From: Gemmatimonadota bacterium | Lineage (GTDB): Bacteria > Gemmatimonadota > Gemmatimonadetes > Gemmatimonadales > Gemmatimonadaceae | Assembly: GCA_027622655.1 (NCBI GenBank) | Contig: JAQBYI010000014.1 | Span: 1-64,000, forward strand | DNA length: 64,000 nucleotides | Direction: 5' to 3' | Shown here: in pieces, positions 45,608 through 54,505 of the stretch | How the letters are laid out: each line of letters opens with the position of its first letter | Numbering within the stretch: the stretch's first letter is position 1 | Made by a program: the position numbers and the translations under genes | The notes under the pieces: model-generated | What the model was told of the DNA's origin: nothing | Database searches by the model: none | What the model saw: the letters and a program-made list of their open reading frames with translations, nothing else

Positions 45608-46936
45608 GTGTGTCGTCGGGGGCCACGACAACCAGAACGGCGTGCAGAGAAGCGCGCTCATTCGGAGGCCGATGGTTTGCGACGCCGAGTTGTACGAACC
45701 GCGCTTGTAGCTGCTGGTGGGTTGATCGCCGTGTTGGCGGTCCTCAGGGTTGCCGGTATCACGTCATCGACGGTCGGATCGCTCGATGACTTGATCGCCG
45801 AGGAACCGCCCACTCAGCCGGACACGCTCGCCCCTGGCGAAACGCTCGATCTCGTCCTCCGCCGGGGCGGACTCGACGGAGTGGCGGTGCGGCAGGTGGT
45901 GAAAGCTGCGCCCATGATCGACCCGCGGCGCCTGCGTCCGGGTCTCGCGGTGGAGTTTGTGCGGGCCAACGATTCCACGGCGGCCACGGAAATCCTTTTC
46001 AAACTCGATATCGACCATCTCCTCCGTGTGTCGCGCGTGGACAGCGCACACTGGGTGGCCCGCGAGGAGCATCTCTCGTGGGAGACGGATACGGTTGTGG
46101 TTCGCGGGGCGGTTCAGACCAACCTGTACGATGCGCTGCGGGGCATTGGCGACGAGCTCTTCCCGGGCACGTCGCACGATGCGCTGGTACTCGAGGTGGC
46201 CGACGTCTACAAGTTTCGCGTGGACATGAGCCGCGAACTGCGGACGGGCGATTCGGTCTACGCGGTGGTCGAGCGGTCGCAGGGTCCTGAGTCGACCACG
46301 CGTGTGGCTCGTGTGCTGGCAACTCGACTGTTCGTTGCTGGGCGCCCGATCGAGGCGTTCTTCTATGAGGCGCCCGCCAGCCGCAATGTCTACTACGATG
46401 CGGCCGGTAAGTCGCTGGCCACGGCGTTTTTGCGTTCACCGATCGACTTCGCTCGCATCACGTCCGGATTTGGCTCGCGGTTTCATCCGATTCTGAAGAT
46501 TCTGCGCCCGCATCGTGGCGTCGACTATGGCGCTGCAAGTGGCACGCCGGTGCGCGCAATCGGTGACGGCACGGTCGTTCGCGCAGGGTCCGATCCCGGC
46601 GGGTTCGGCAATGTCATCGAGGTCCGGCATTCGAACGGATATGTGACGCGGTATGCGCACTTGAGTCGCTTCGGAGCGAAAGGCCGCCGCGGAACGCGTG
46701 TGATGCAGGGCGATATCGTCGGCTACGTCGGAATGACGGGGCTTGCGACGGGGCCGCATTTGCACTTCGAGATTCTCGTGAGCGGGCGACAGACCAGCCC
46801 CACAAACGCGCTGCGAAACGTCGATGGCACGCCGCTCCCTTCAGGAGCGAAGCCGGCGTTCGACCTCCGGCGCAGCGCCCTGCTGGCGCTGCTCGACCGG
46901 TCACCTGGCGTGGTGCGAGGATTGGTCTCCGACTGA
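45608..46936 (+). CDS. M23 family murein endopeptidase (LytM domain)
   Basis: A 442-aa protein with a basic N-terminus and one membrane anchor (TALVAAGGLIAVLAVLRVAG), a periplasmic region resembling OapA/LysM-like domains, and a C-terminal LytM peptidase. Zinc ligands appear in RPHRGVDYGAASGTPV (His and Asp) and GPHLHFEI, with TRYAHLSRF in between. It probably cuts peptidoglycan peptide cross-links or acts in cell separation. A GTG start at 45608 is used; the start is uncertain within about 30 codons. Confidence 0.88.
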   Translation: MCRRGPRQPERRAEKRAHSEADGLRRRVVRTALVAAGGLIAVLAVLRVAGITSSTVGSLDDLIAEEPPTQPDTLAPGETLDLVLRRGGLDGVAVRQVVKAAPMIDPRRLRPGLAVEFVRANDSTAATEILFKLDIDHLLRVSRVDSAHWVAREEHLSWETDTVVVRGAVQTNLYDALRGIGDELFPGTSHDALVLEVADVYKFRVDMSRELRTGDSVYAVVERSQGPESTTRVARVLATRLFVAGRPIEAFFYEAPASRNVYYDAAGKSLATAFLRSPIDFARITSGFGSRFHPILKILRPHRGVDYGAASGTPVRAIGDGTVVRAGSDPGGFGNVIEVRHSNGYVTRYAHLSRFGAKGRRGTRVMQGDIVGYVGMTGLATGPHLHFEILVSGRQTSPTNALRNVDGTPLPSGAKPAFDLRRSALLALLDRSPGVVRGLVSD

Positions 46937-47000
46937 GTTGTCCCGTCGGCGCGAAGGTGATCGCGCTGTGATTCAGTTGCCGACCGCGTGATGCGCCGCG

Positions 47001-47943
47001 TTACCGGAAATCCCTCGATTGCTGCGTCAGTGCCTCCGCTTCGAGCGCGATGAATTCGTGGCCCACCACTGAGAGGGCGTCCCCCTCACGGCTCACGTGG
47101 CCGTGCACGAGGACGAACTGGGCACGCTTGACCACCTCTTCGTTCGGCTCAACGTCATCTTTGCGCACCACGACGTTGATGAATCCGTGTTCGTCTTCCA
47201 GTAACAGGAAGAGTGTGCCATTGGCGGTGTGCGGTCGCTGACGTATGACGACGAGGCCGGCGACCGAGACGTCCTTTCGGTTGCCCATTCGCTCCAACTC
47301 CCGGCTGTCCTTCACGGCCTGCGCCTTGAGCCGGTCGCGGTACGCCATCATCGGATGCCCGTGGACGGTGACGCCGGTGGCGTAGTAGTCGAGCTGGATA
47401 AGTTCGTCGCGCGTGAGTGGAACCGGGTTGTGCGGCGTGCGATGGGCGGGGGCGAGCGGGAGCGTGTCGTTCGTCGCGCGCAGAGCCTCCCACGCGGCCT
47501 TGCGCCGGTCGGGCTCCCACACAGAAAACGCGCCGGCCTGTGCGAGCAGGTTTACCTCCGAGCGCGTGAGGCGGGCGCGCGACGTTACATCGGCGATGGA
47601 GGTGAAGGGAGCGGCCACGCGCGCACCGCGCAACGACTCGAGTGCGCGTTCGCTGATGCCCCGCACGAAGCGCCAGCCGACGCGGAGCGCAGGGCGGGGG
47701 TACGCGGCCGGCGGTCCCTCGCGGACGAATCGTCGTTGTGCCGTTTGCAACTCCGCGGTGAGTGGCGCCGCCGTCTCGGCGGTGCACTCCCAGTCTCCGG
47801 AGTGCAGGCACGGTGGCCGCACCTCCACGCCGTGCCGCTTGGCCTCGTGAATCAACGTGGCCGGTGAGTAGAACCCCATGGGCCACGCATTGAGAATGCC
47901 GAGAAAAAACTCCGTTGGAAAATGAACCTTGAGCCACGCCGTC
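47001..47943 (-). pseudogene. 3' third of an error-prone DNA polymerase gene (dnaE2/imuC)
   Basis: Only about 314 codons of a roughly 1050-codon polymerase are present. TAWLKVHFPTEFFLGILN and AWPMGFYSPATLIHEAKRHG are the DnaE2 run that follows the catalytic palm/fingers; a helix-hairpin-helix region (SRARLTRSEVNLLAQAGAF) and the OB-fold (VSVAGLVVIRQRPH...) complete it. Active-site Asp residues are gone, so it cannot polymerise. At its 5' end it joins, out of frame, the 5' part of a VIT-domain gene. No imuA/imuB companions are here. Confidence 0.88.
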
Positions 47944-48397
47944 GCGTGCGCAGCATGTCGTGGCCCATCCATTCAACGAGGGCGGGGTCACGAAGCTTGC
48001 GGACGATTTCCTCGTAGATGGCCCGGGCCTGGCCCGCGCGCATTGTCTCACCGGCGACCATTTCACCATTGATCGATAGTTCGAGGTTTTCGAACGCCGC
48101 TCCCTTGGGGAGTGGGAGGATGTAATCGACCTCGGCTAGGCGGTTGCCGTGGTTCACGAAACGGTCGTCGATCTCGTAACGGATAATCCGGCCGTCGAGT
48201 GTAGCCCGCACGTGGCTCGAAATCCGTTGGGCCGCAGGGCCGGTCTGGACGCAGTTCGAGGGTGCGAAGCATTGCGCATCCCTGGGGCATGGCGCGCACA
48301 TCCGGTCGCGTGGAATAACCCCGACCTGGGCGTGCAGGGACGTCGTTCCGGCGGCAACGCCGACGGCGAGAGCGATGAGTCTGAACAGGGTACGCAT
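47852..48397 (-). pseudogene. 5' fragment of a VIT-domain protein fused out of frame to dnaE2
   Basis: The first about 150 codons encode a signal peptide (MRTLFRLIALAVGVAAGTTS) and most of a VIT domain: YEIDDRFVNHGNRLAEVDYI, LPLPKGAAFENLELSINGEM and AIYEEIVRKLRDPALVEWMG, up to HDMLRTR. The VIT-VWA family normally continues with VFP-type strands and a von Willebrand A domain. Here the frame then reads RRGSRFIFQRSFFSAFSM, which is the dnaE2 sequence in the wrong frame, and stops at 47852. The junction is within 47938-47950. About 250 nt upstream of the start (48398-48650) hold no convincing gene. Confidence 0.85.
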
Positions 48398-48650
48398 GAA
48401 AGTCTCACTGGCTTGGAGTTGCCATGGAGACGTCGGCGCTCAAAAAACTTGCACACAGGCGGGCCGAGCCGGTTCCGAACCGCTTCCGCGTCGGGCATTC
48501 GCAGTTACAGGTGCGCTCCGTGGGTACGGCAACCGGCCAGTTCGCCCATACCATAGATGGTCGCGCCAGAATAGGTTCCGTGAATCGCCGTATTGCAGCG
48601 CAGACTCGCCCGCGCTGCCTGAAACGCATCCCATTGCCAGCCAACCATTT

Positions 48651-49550
48651 GTGAGCACCGCGGCCGCGCAAACTGACGCCCTCCTCACCGCCGCCAGCGA
48701 CGGCCCCACCGAGCGCGAGCGTGAGCTCGAGCGTGAACTCGAACGCTGGGTTGCGGCGCGCGGCTCTGTGCTCATCGGGTACAGCGGCGGTGTCGATTCG
48801 GCGTATCTCGCGGCCGTCGCGCTCGTCGTTCTCGGTCCCGACCGCACGCTCGGCGTGATTGGGCGAAGTGCGTCGTATCCCGAAGCGCAGTGGACTTCGG
48901 CGCGCGAGGTGGCAGAACGCATTGGACTGCCGATTCGTGAAGTGGCCACAGATGAGCTTTCCGATCCACGGTATGCTGAAAACCCGTCCAATCGCTGCTA
49001 CTTCTGCAAGTCAGAACTCTGGTCGCGGCTTGTACCGATCGCGCGCGAGCTCGGCTTTGCCGTCGTGGTCGATGGTACGAATGCCGACGACCTCGGGGGT
49101 CATCGCCCGGGAATGCGGGCTGCGGACGAATGGGGCGTGGAATCTCCGCTCGCGAACGTCGGGCTCACGAAGAGCGAGATACGCACCCTGTCGGCCGCAC
49201 GCGGGCTCCCCACATGGGACCAGCCGGCGTCGCCGTGCCTGAGTTCGCGTCTCCCGACTGGAACGGCCGTCACTCCGCTCCGGCTTGCCAAGGTCGAGGC
49301 GGCTGAACGCGCGGCGCGTGCCATCGGTGTGAAAGGCGACCTTCGGGTGCGCTATCACGGTGATACCGCGCGCATCGAACTGTCGCAGGCTGAGCTTGGT
49401 GCGTGGCGAACACCGGAACGCCGGAGCGCACTGCGTGCTGCGGTTGCCGCCGCCGGTTTTGCGCGCGTAGAACTCGATCTGCGCGAATTCCGCAGCGGAC
49501 GGGCCAGCGAAATGGCCGACGCCGCGGCCATCGAAGTCCTGGAAGGCTGA
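48651..49550 (+). CDS. larE: LarE-like ATP-dependent sacrificial/Fe-S sulfur transferase
   Basis: A 299-aa PP-loop protein (GYSGGVDSAYLAAVAL). LarE makes the nickel-pincer nucleotide cofactor of lactate racemase. Conserved here are RCYFCKSELW with Cys116 and Cys119, DGTNADDLGGHRPGM and ASPCLSSRLPTGT with Cys196, so three Cys are in place as in the Fe-S-type LarE proteins rather than the single-Cys sacrificial type. The GTG at 48651 follows a spacer with no strong Shine-Dalgarno. larB, larC and larA are not in the window. The stop overlaps the next ATG (TGATG at 49548-49552). Confidence 0.88.
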   Translation: MSTAAAQTDALLTAASDGPTERERELERELERWVAARGSVLIGYSGGVDSAYLAAVALVVLGPDRTLGVIGRSASYPEAQWTSAREVAERIGLPIREVATDELSDPRYAENPSNRCYFCKSELWSRLVPIARELGFAVVVDGTNADDLGGHRPGMRAADEWGVESPLANVGLTKSEIRTLSAARGLPTWDQPASPCLSSRLPTGTAVTPLRLAKVEAAERAARAIGVKGDLRVRYHGDTARIELSQAELGAWRTPERRSALRAAVAAAGFARVELDLREFRSGRASEMADAAAIEVLEG

Positions 49551-50218
49551 TGTTTGGCTGCATCGGACGGATCGTCGTTCTCGCGGTGCTGCTGTTGGTT
49601 GGTGGCGCGGCGTACGTGACACGCGCCCGGTGGGAGCCGACCGTGCGCGCACGACTGGGAATGCGGGCGCGACGCCCTCCACCGGCTCCTACGTGGCAGC
49701 CGATCACTCCCGAGGGCGCCGTGCGGATCCGCGCGTCGCTCGATTCACTGCGGCGGCCGGCCGGGCCGGCATTCGTGAACGTCGAAGCAGCGGACCTCGT
49801 TGCGTTCGCCATCGGGCCCGTCATGCGCACGCTCGCGCTGGCTCAGGATTCGGGGACCCGCCCACAGGCACGTGCGGCCGAGAATCTCCTGCTCGTGCGG
49901 GGAAGTGTTCGCATTTCTGATCTTGGTGGCGCGGCCGCGCTTGGACCGCTGGCGGGCGTGCTCGAGGGAACTCAGCGAATCGAACTGCGCGGGCGTGTTG
50001 AAGTGCCGGCACCCGGCAAGGCAGTGTTCATTGTGACCCGAATCGCCATCGGCGAACTGGCGCTGCCCACGATCGCGATCGGTCGTGTGGTTCAGCAGCT
50101 CGCGCCGCGCAGCGACTCCGCGCAATCCGAGGACGCGGTGGCTCTGACGCTGCCGCCGGAGATCGCCGATATCCGCCTCACCCGTGGCCGCGTGACGTTG
50201 TACAAGGGTGGCAAGTGA
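49550..50218 (+). CDS. Membrane-anchored protein of unknown function
   Basis: A 222-aa protein with one N-terminal helix (IGRIVVLAVLLLVGGAAYVT), a Pro/Arg-rich linker and a domain of about 150 residues with alternating strands: LVRGSVRISDLGGAAALGPL, RIELRGRVEVPAPGKAVFIV and LPPEIADIRLTRGRVTLYKG. No family is recognised; the C-terminal half resembles a small beta-sandwich like those of the LmeA/DUF2993 type, but this is weak. It lies between larE and ntrX with overlapping ends on both sides (GTGA at 50215-50218). Confidence 0.72.
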   Translation: MFGCIGRIVVLAVLLLVGGAAYVTRARWEPTVRARLGMRARRPPPAPTWQPITPEGAVRIRASLDSLRRPAGPAFVNVEAADLVAFAIGPVMRTLALAQDSGTRPQARAAENLLLVRGSVRISDLGGAAALGPLAGVLEGTQRIELRGRVEVPAPGKAVFIVTRIAIGELALPTIAIGRVVQQLAPRSDSAQSEDAVALTLPPEIADIRLTRGRVTLYKGGK

Positions 50219-51582
50219 GCCGTCGCATCCTTGTCGTCGACGACGAGCAGGGTATTCGTGCGGCGCTGACGCAGCTTCTCGAGTACGAGGGCTACGAGAC
50301 CCGCGCCGTCTCTCGAGGCGCCGAGGCAATCACGACGTCGGAAGAATGGCATCCGCACCTCATTTTCCTCGACGTAAAAATGGCGGGAATGGACGGCATC
50401 GAGACGCTCAAGCGGATCAGGGAGCGTGTGCCGGGCGCCGTCGTGGTGATGATCAGCGGCCATGCGACCATTCAGAATGCCGTCGAGGCGACGCAACTAG
50501 GCGCGTACGACATTCTCGAGAAACCGCTCGACACCGACCGTATTCTCGTCACGCTTCGCAACGCGCTCGGGCGGATTGACCTCGCCGAAGAGAATGCGCT
50601 GCTGCGCGAGCATATCGAATCGCGGTTTGAGATTGTTGGGCGCTCAGCCGTTATTGGCGATCTGATCGCGCAAATCGAACGGGTAGCGTCCACGCCGGCG
50701 CGCGTGCTCATCACCGGGGAGAACGGCACCGGAAAGGAGCTCGTGGCCCGCGCGCTGCACCGAAACTCACCGCGCGCCAAGAAATCGTTCGTCGAGGTGA
50801 ACTGCGCGGCGATTCCGCAAGAACTCATCGAGAGTGAGTTGTTCGGGCACATGCGCGGGTCGTTCACGGGCGCGATTCAGGACCGGGCGGGAAAGTTCGA
50901 GCAGGCCGACGGCGGCACGCTCTTCCTCGATGAAATTGGCGACATGTCGCTCGCCGCGCAGGCGAAGGTTCTGCGCGTGCTGCAGGAGGGTGAAGTCACG
51001 CGCATCGGCGGAGCCAAGCCACGCCACGTGGATGTCCGCGTGATTGCCGCGACCAACAAGCGGCTCGAGGACGAGATCACGACCGGCCGGTTTCGCGAAG
51101 ATCTTTTCTACCGACTGAACGTCGTCCCGCTGCACGTGCCGGCGTTGCGCGAACGGCGGGAAGACATCCCGTTGCTGGTGGCGCACTTTCTCGACCGATT
51201 TGCACGGGAAGGCGGCGTGGCGCGCGCGGTGATGGATCGCGCCGCGCTCGACCGGCTCACCACTTTCGATTGGCCGGGAAACGTTCGGGAGCTTCGCAAC
51301 ACCATCGAACGGCTCGCCATTCTGTCCGATGGGCCGTCAATTGGGGCCGACGACGTCGATCGACTGGTCGTCGGCCGGAATATGGATGTGGCCACAGTTG
51401 GTGCCATTCAATCATCCCGCACGTACGAAGAGTTCAAGGAATCGGCGGAACGGTCGTTTCTCCTCGCGCGGTTGCGAGACCACGACTGGAACGTCGCTGA
51501 AACGGCGAGGGCGCTGCAGATGCCTCGGTCCAACCTGTACAAGAAGATCGACCGCCATCGACTGGGACGGGAAGAATCATGA
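50215..51582 (+). CDS. ntrX: NtrX/NtrC-type sigma-54-dependent response regulator
   Basis: A 455-aa regulator with a receiver domain (phospho-accepting Asp53 in IFLDVKM), a central AAA+ sigma-54 activator domain and a C-terminal Fis-type helix-turn-helix ([20 protein letters not shown]). The sigma-54 contact loop is GSFTGA (215-220), the Walker A is GENGTGKE, Walker B is [11 protein letters not shown]. Overall it is the NtrX type; the probable cognate kinase is the NtrY-like protein at 17147-20827, although unlinked. It begins with GTG in a 4-nt overlap with the preceding gene. Confidence 0.92.
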   Translation: MSRRILVVDDEQGIRAALTQLLEYEGYETRAVSRGAEAITTSEEWHPHLIFLDVKMAGMDGIETLKRIRERVPGAVVVMISGHATIQNAVEATQLGAYDILEKPLDTDRILVTLRNALGRIDLAEENALLREHIESRFEIVGRSAVIGDLIAQIERVASTPARVLITGENGTGKELVARALHRNSPRAKKSFVEVNCAAIPQELIESELFGHMRGSFTGAIQDRAGKFEQADGGTLFLDEIGDMSLAAQAKVLRVLQEGEVTRIGGAKPRHVDVRVIAATNKRLEDEITTGRFREDLFYRLNVVPLHVPALRERREDIPLLVAHFLDRFAREGGVARAVMDRAALDRLTTFDWPGNVRELRNTIERLAILSDGPSIGADDVDRLVVGRNMDVATVGAIQSSRTYEEFKESAERSFLLARLRDHDWNVAETARALQMPRSNLYKKIDRHRLGREES

Positions 51583-52046
51583 GCGATCGAAACTGGGACG
51601 CGGAGATGAAAAAGATCGACCGCGCGATGGGAAGCGTGTCCGACCAGACGCTGGCTGCTGCTAGTCCGGCGGCGAACCCCACGGCGGCCCCACAAAGAGG
51701 GGCAACTTCCGGTGCGCCGTCGCGTGCGCCGGCGCGCGCGACGACGTCATTTGGTGTCTTTGCGCGGCTGTCGCTTGCCGTGGCGCTTGGAATCGGCATC
51801 GTGTTCTGGCCGTACGCGGCCAGGTGCGGCGCCGGGCTGGCGACGTACCTCGGCGCGGTCGTGGTGCTGGTGGCGGCGGGCGGTTGGAGCTCGATCTGGT
51901 CGTGGCGGCACCGCGCCGCAAAGGCGCACGTTCTCTCCCTCCTGATTCTGGTGTGGGGCCTCGTGCTCGGATCCATTGAAGTACTTCCGCGAATCGGGTA
52001 CGCCGTTCCCACGGCGAATCATCCGGCCGCGTGGACCTGTTCCTGA
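51579..52046 (+). CDS. Small membrane protein of unknown function
   Basis: A 155-aa protein: an acidic/Ala-Pro-rich cytoplasmic N-terminus, then three hydrophobic segments (SLAVALGIGIVFWPYAA, TYLGAVVVLVAAGGW, VLSLLILVWGLVLGSIEVLP). It overlaps ntrX by ATGA (51579-51582) and ends 10 nt before the aldehyde dehydrogenase gene. No family is recognised. Confidence 0.75.
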   Translation: MSDRNWDAEMKKIDRAMGSVSDQTLAAASPAANPTAAPQRGATSGAPSRAPARATTSFGVFARLSLAVALGIGIVFWPYAARCGAGLATYLGAVVVLVAAGGWSSIWSWRHRAAKAHVLSLLILVWGLVLGSIEVLPRIGYAVPTANHPAAWTCS

Positions 52047-52056
52047 CAACCAATAC

Positions 52057-53535
52057 ATGAAAATCTGGCTGAACTTCATTGGCGGTGCATGGGTACCGCC
52101 CGATCGCGGGAACTACCGCGAGAACGTGAACCCGGCTGACACGCGCGACGTGATTGGTCGCTTTCCGCTGTCGGATGCAGACGATGTCGCCAACGCTGTC
52201 ACGTCGGCGAAGCGCGGATTTGAGCAATGGCGCCGTACTCCGGCGCCGGCCCGCGGCGACGTGCTGCGCCGCGTGGGCGACCTGCTCAGCGCGCGAAAAG
52301 AAGAAATCTCCGATCTGATGACGCGCGAGATGGGCAAGCCGCTCGCCGAGACGCGCGGGGATGTTCAGGAAGGCATCGATACGGCGTATTACGCGGCCAC
52401 AGAGGGGCGCCGGTTGTTCGGGCACACGGTACCGAGCGAACTAGCCAGCAAATGGGCCATGAGCTTTCGTCGGCCGATCGGAGTGGCTGGACTCATCACG
52501 CCGTTCAACTTTCCGCTTGCGATTCCGACGTGGAAGGCGTTCCCGGCGCTTCTCTGTGGCAACTCCGTGATCCTCAAGCCGGGCGAAGACGTCCCTCACA
52601 CGGCGACCGTGCTCGTGGAGATCCTCCTCGAGGCCGGCCTGCCACCGGAGGTCATTCAGCTCGTTCACGGTGCGGGCGAAGCGGGCGCGGCTCTCGTGTC
52701 GCATCCGGACGTGCCGTTGATGTCATTCACGGGTTCCACCGATACCGGTGCGCTGGTCGGTGAAACATGCGGCCGGATGCACAAGCGACTCTCGCTCGAA
52801 ATGGGCGGCAAGAACGCGATGATCGTGCTCGATGACGCCGACCTGGATCTCGCGCTCGACGGGATCCTGTGGGGCGCGTTCGGAACCACCGGCCAACGCT
52901 GTACGGCGGCAAGCCGGCTGATCGTGCAGTCGGGCGTGCACGACACGTTCGTGGATATGCTCGCCAAGCGAGCGGAACGACTCGTGCTCGGCGACGGACG
53001 CAAAGCGGGCATAGACGTGGGGCCGCTCATCAATCCGGATGCGGTAGCGAAGGTGGACCGTTACGTCGCCATCGGAAGCTCCGACAGTGACCTGCGACTC
53101 GGCGGAGGCATTGCGTCGGGGGGAAATCTGGATCACGGATACTTCTACAATCCAACGATCTTCACCAACGTGGCCGCCGGCTCACGCCTCGAGCAGGAAG
53201 AGGTGTTCGGGCCGGTCCTCGCGGTTGTCCAGGTCAAAGACGTGAACGAAGCGTTCGCAGTGAACAACGGCGTGCGCTACGGACTTTCGTCGTCCGTGTA
53301 CACGCAAGACGTGTCGGTTGCGTTCCGGGCGCTCAATGAACTCGACAACGGCATTACCTACGTCAACGCACCGACTATCGGCGCGGAAGCCCATCTTCCG
53401 TTCGGCGGTGTAAAACAGACAGGCAATGGCCACCGCGAAGGCGGGTGGGAAGTGTTTGAATTTTATTCCGAGACGAAGGTTGGTTATGTCGATTACAGCG
53501 GGCATCTGCAGCGTGCCCAGATCGACAACTATTGA
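52057..53535 (+). CDS. NAD(P)-dependent aldehyde dehydrogenase
   Basis: A 492-aa ALDH. It has the cofactor-binding PFNFPLAIPTWKAFPAL, KPGEDVPHTATV, the catalytic Glu in SLEMGGKNAMIVLDDAD and the catalytic Cys in GTTGQRCTAASRLI. The C-terminal EEVFGPVLAVVQV and GGVKQTGNGHREGG match semialdehyde dehydrogenases such as piperideine-6-carboxylate or alpha-aminoadipic semialdehyde types. The ATG at 52057 gives the usual N-terminus (MKIWLNFIGGAWVPP). An in-frame upstream extension overlaps the preceding gene and is rejected. Confidence 0.92.
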   Translation: MKIWLNFIGGAWVPPDRGNYRENVNPADTRDVIGRFPLSDADDVANAVTSAKRGFEQWRRTPAPARGDVLRRVGDLLSARKEEISDLMTREMGKPLAETRGDVQEGIDTAYYAATEGRRLFGHTVPSELASKWAMSFRRPIGVAGLITPFNFPLAIPTWKAFPALLCGNSVILKPGEDVPHTATVLVEILLEAGLPPEVIQLVHGAGEAGAALVSHPDVPLMSFTGSTDTGALVGETCGRMHKRLSLEMGGKNAMIVLDDADLDLALDGILWGAFGTTGQRCTAASRLIVQSGVHDTFVDMLAKRAERLVLGDGRKAGIDVGPLINPDAVAKVDRYVAIGSSDSDLRLGGGIASGGNLDHGYFYNPTIFTNVAAGSRLEQEEVFGPVLAVVQVKDVNEAFAVNNGVRYGLSSSVYTQDVSVAFRALNELDNGITYVNAPTIGAEAHLPFGGVKQTGNGHREGGWEVFEFYSETKVGYVDYSGHLQRAQIDNY

Positions 53536-53576
53536 TTGCCAGCCTTGCTGCGTAGTGCCGGTGGAGTTAAACGTTT

Positions 53577-54425
53577 GTGGATGGAGTTGAATCCGTGATG
53601 CCAGACGATGGGCAGGTACCAGACGATCAGTTCGCTGGGCGCGCGCCCGCCGAGGCTGCTGGGGACGCCGCGGTTGCCGCGGCCTCTACGGAGGCTGACG
53701 CGCAGTCGCCGCCGCCGCGGCAGCGCCGTGTGGCACGGCGCCTGGGACGGGCCCTCTTCGAATGGGCCAAGTCGGTTTCGCTCGCGCTGGCCCTTTTCCT
53801 GGTGCTGCGTGCATTCCTTGTCGAGGCGTTCAAAATTCCGAGCGGATCGATGGAAGGAACGCTGTTGGTCGGAGATTTTCTGCTCGTCAACAAGCTCGTG
53901 TATGGCGCCGAAGTGCCGTTTACCGGCAAGCGCCTCCCGGCTGTGCGCGCGCCCCGCAATGGCGATGTCCTGGTGTTCCAGTGGCCAATGGATCCGACCA
54001 AGAACTTCGTCAAGCGACTCGTGGGCGTCCCGGGCGACACGCTTTCGATGGACCACGGTGTGCTCGTACGGAACGGCAAACGGCTGGTGGAGGAATACAC
54101 CCAGCACGTTGAACCAAACTATGACCCGGCCGCCAGCGATTTCGGTTGGCAACGCGGATTTTTGGTACCGAAGGCACGGGCAGCCCGAGCGTATCGTCCG
54201 TCACGCAACAACTGGGGGCCAATCGTGGTGCCGGCGCGACACTCTTTCGTTCTTGGCGACAATCGCGACAACTCGCTCGACAGCCGGTATTGGGGATTCG
54301 TCCCGGACTCGCTCGTTCGCGGAAGCCCGTTGATCGTCTATTACAGCTACGCTGCAGACAGCACATCGTCGTTTTCCTGGTTAACGCACGTGCGCTGGAA
54401 TCGCCTCCTGACGCTGGTGCGCTGA
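53577..54425 (+). CDS. lepB: Signal peptidase I
   Basis: A 282-aa type I signal peptidase: a Pro/Ala-rich N-terminus, one membrane helix (SVSLALALFLVLRAFLVEAF), then the catalytic Ser91 in PSGSMEGTLLVGD and general-base Lys146 in VKRLVGVPGD, with GDNRDNSLDSRYWGFV near the end. Residue numbers assume the GTG at 53577; an ATG at 53598 is also possible. It removes signal peptides from exported proteins, many of which are encoded in this window. Confidence 0.94.
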   Translation: MDGVESVMPDDGQVPDDQFAGRAPAEAAGDAAVAAASTEADAQSPPPRQRRVARRLGRALFEWAKSVSLALALFLVLRAFLVEAFKIPSGSMEGTLLVGDFLLVNKLVYGAEVPFTGKRLPAVRAPRNGDVLVFQWPMDPTKNFVKRLVGVPGDTLSMDHGVLVRNGKRLVEEYTQHVEPNYDPAASDFGWQRGFLVPKARAARAYRPSRNNWGPIVVPARHSFVLGDNRDNSLDSRYWGFVPDSLVRGSPLIVYYSYAADSTSSFSWLTHVRWNRLLTLVR

Positions 54426-54505
54426 CCTTACGCCGTCGGATGCGCTAGCGCACATTCATCATCCCCACTGCGTTCCACGTCTCTCGCCCGGGTTCACGCA
54501 CTCTC

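Noticed and set aside
48424-48654. A 76-codon frame between the VIT fragment and larE
   Set aside because: It has no recognisable domain, no ribosome binding site and a composition like random GC-rich sequence.
53529-54152. Minus-strand frame opposite lepB
   Set aside because: The signal peptidase gene on the other strand has all catalytic motifs.
54441-54452. A 12-nt palindrome TGCGCTAGCGCA before the sigma factor gene
   Set aside because: It is too short and single to call an operator or terminator.
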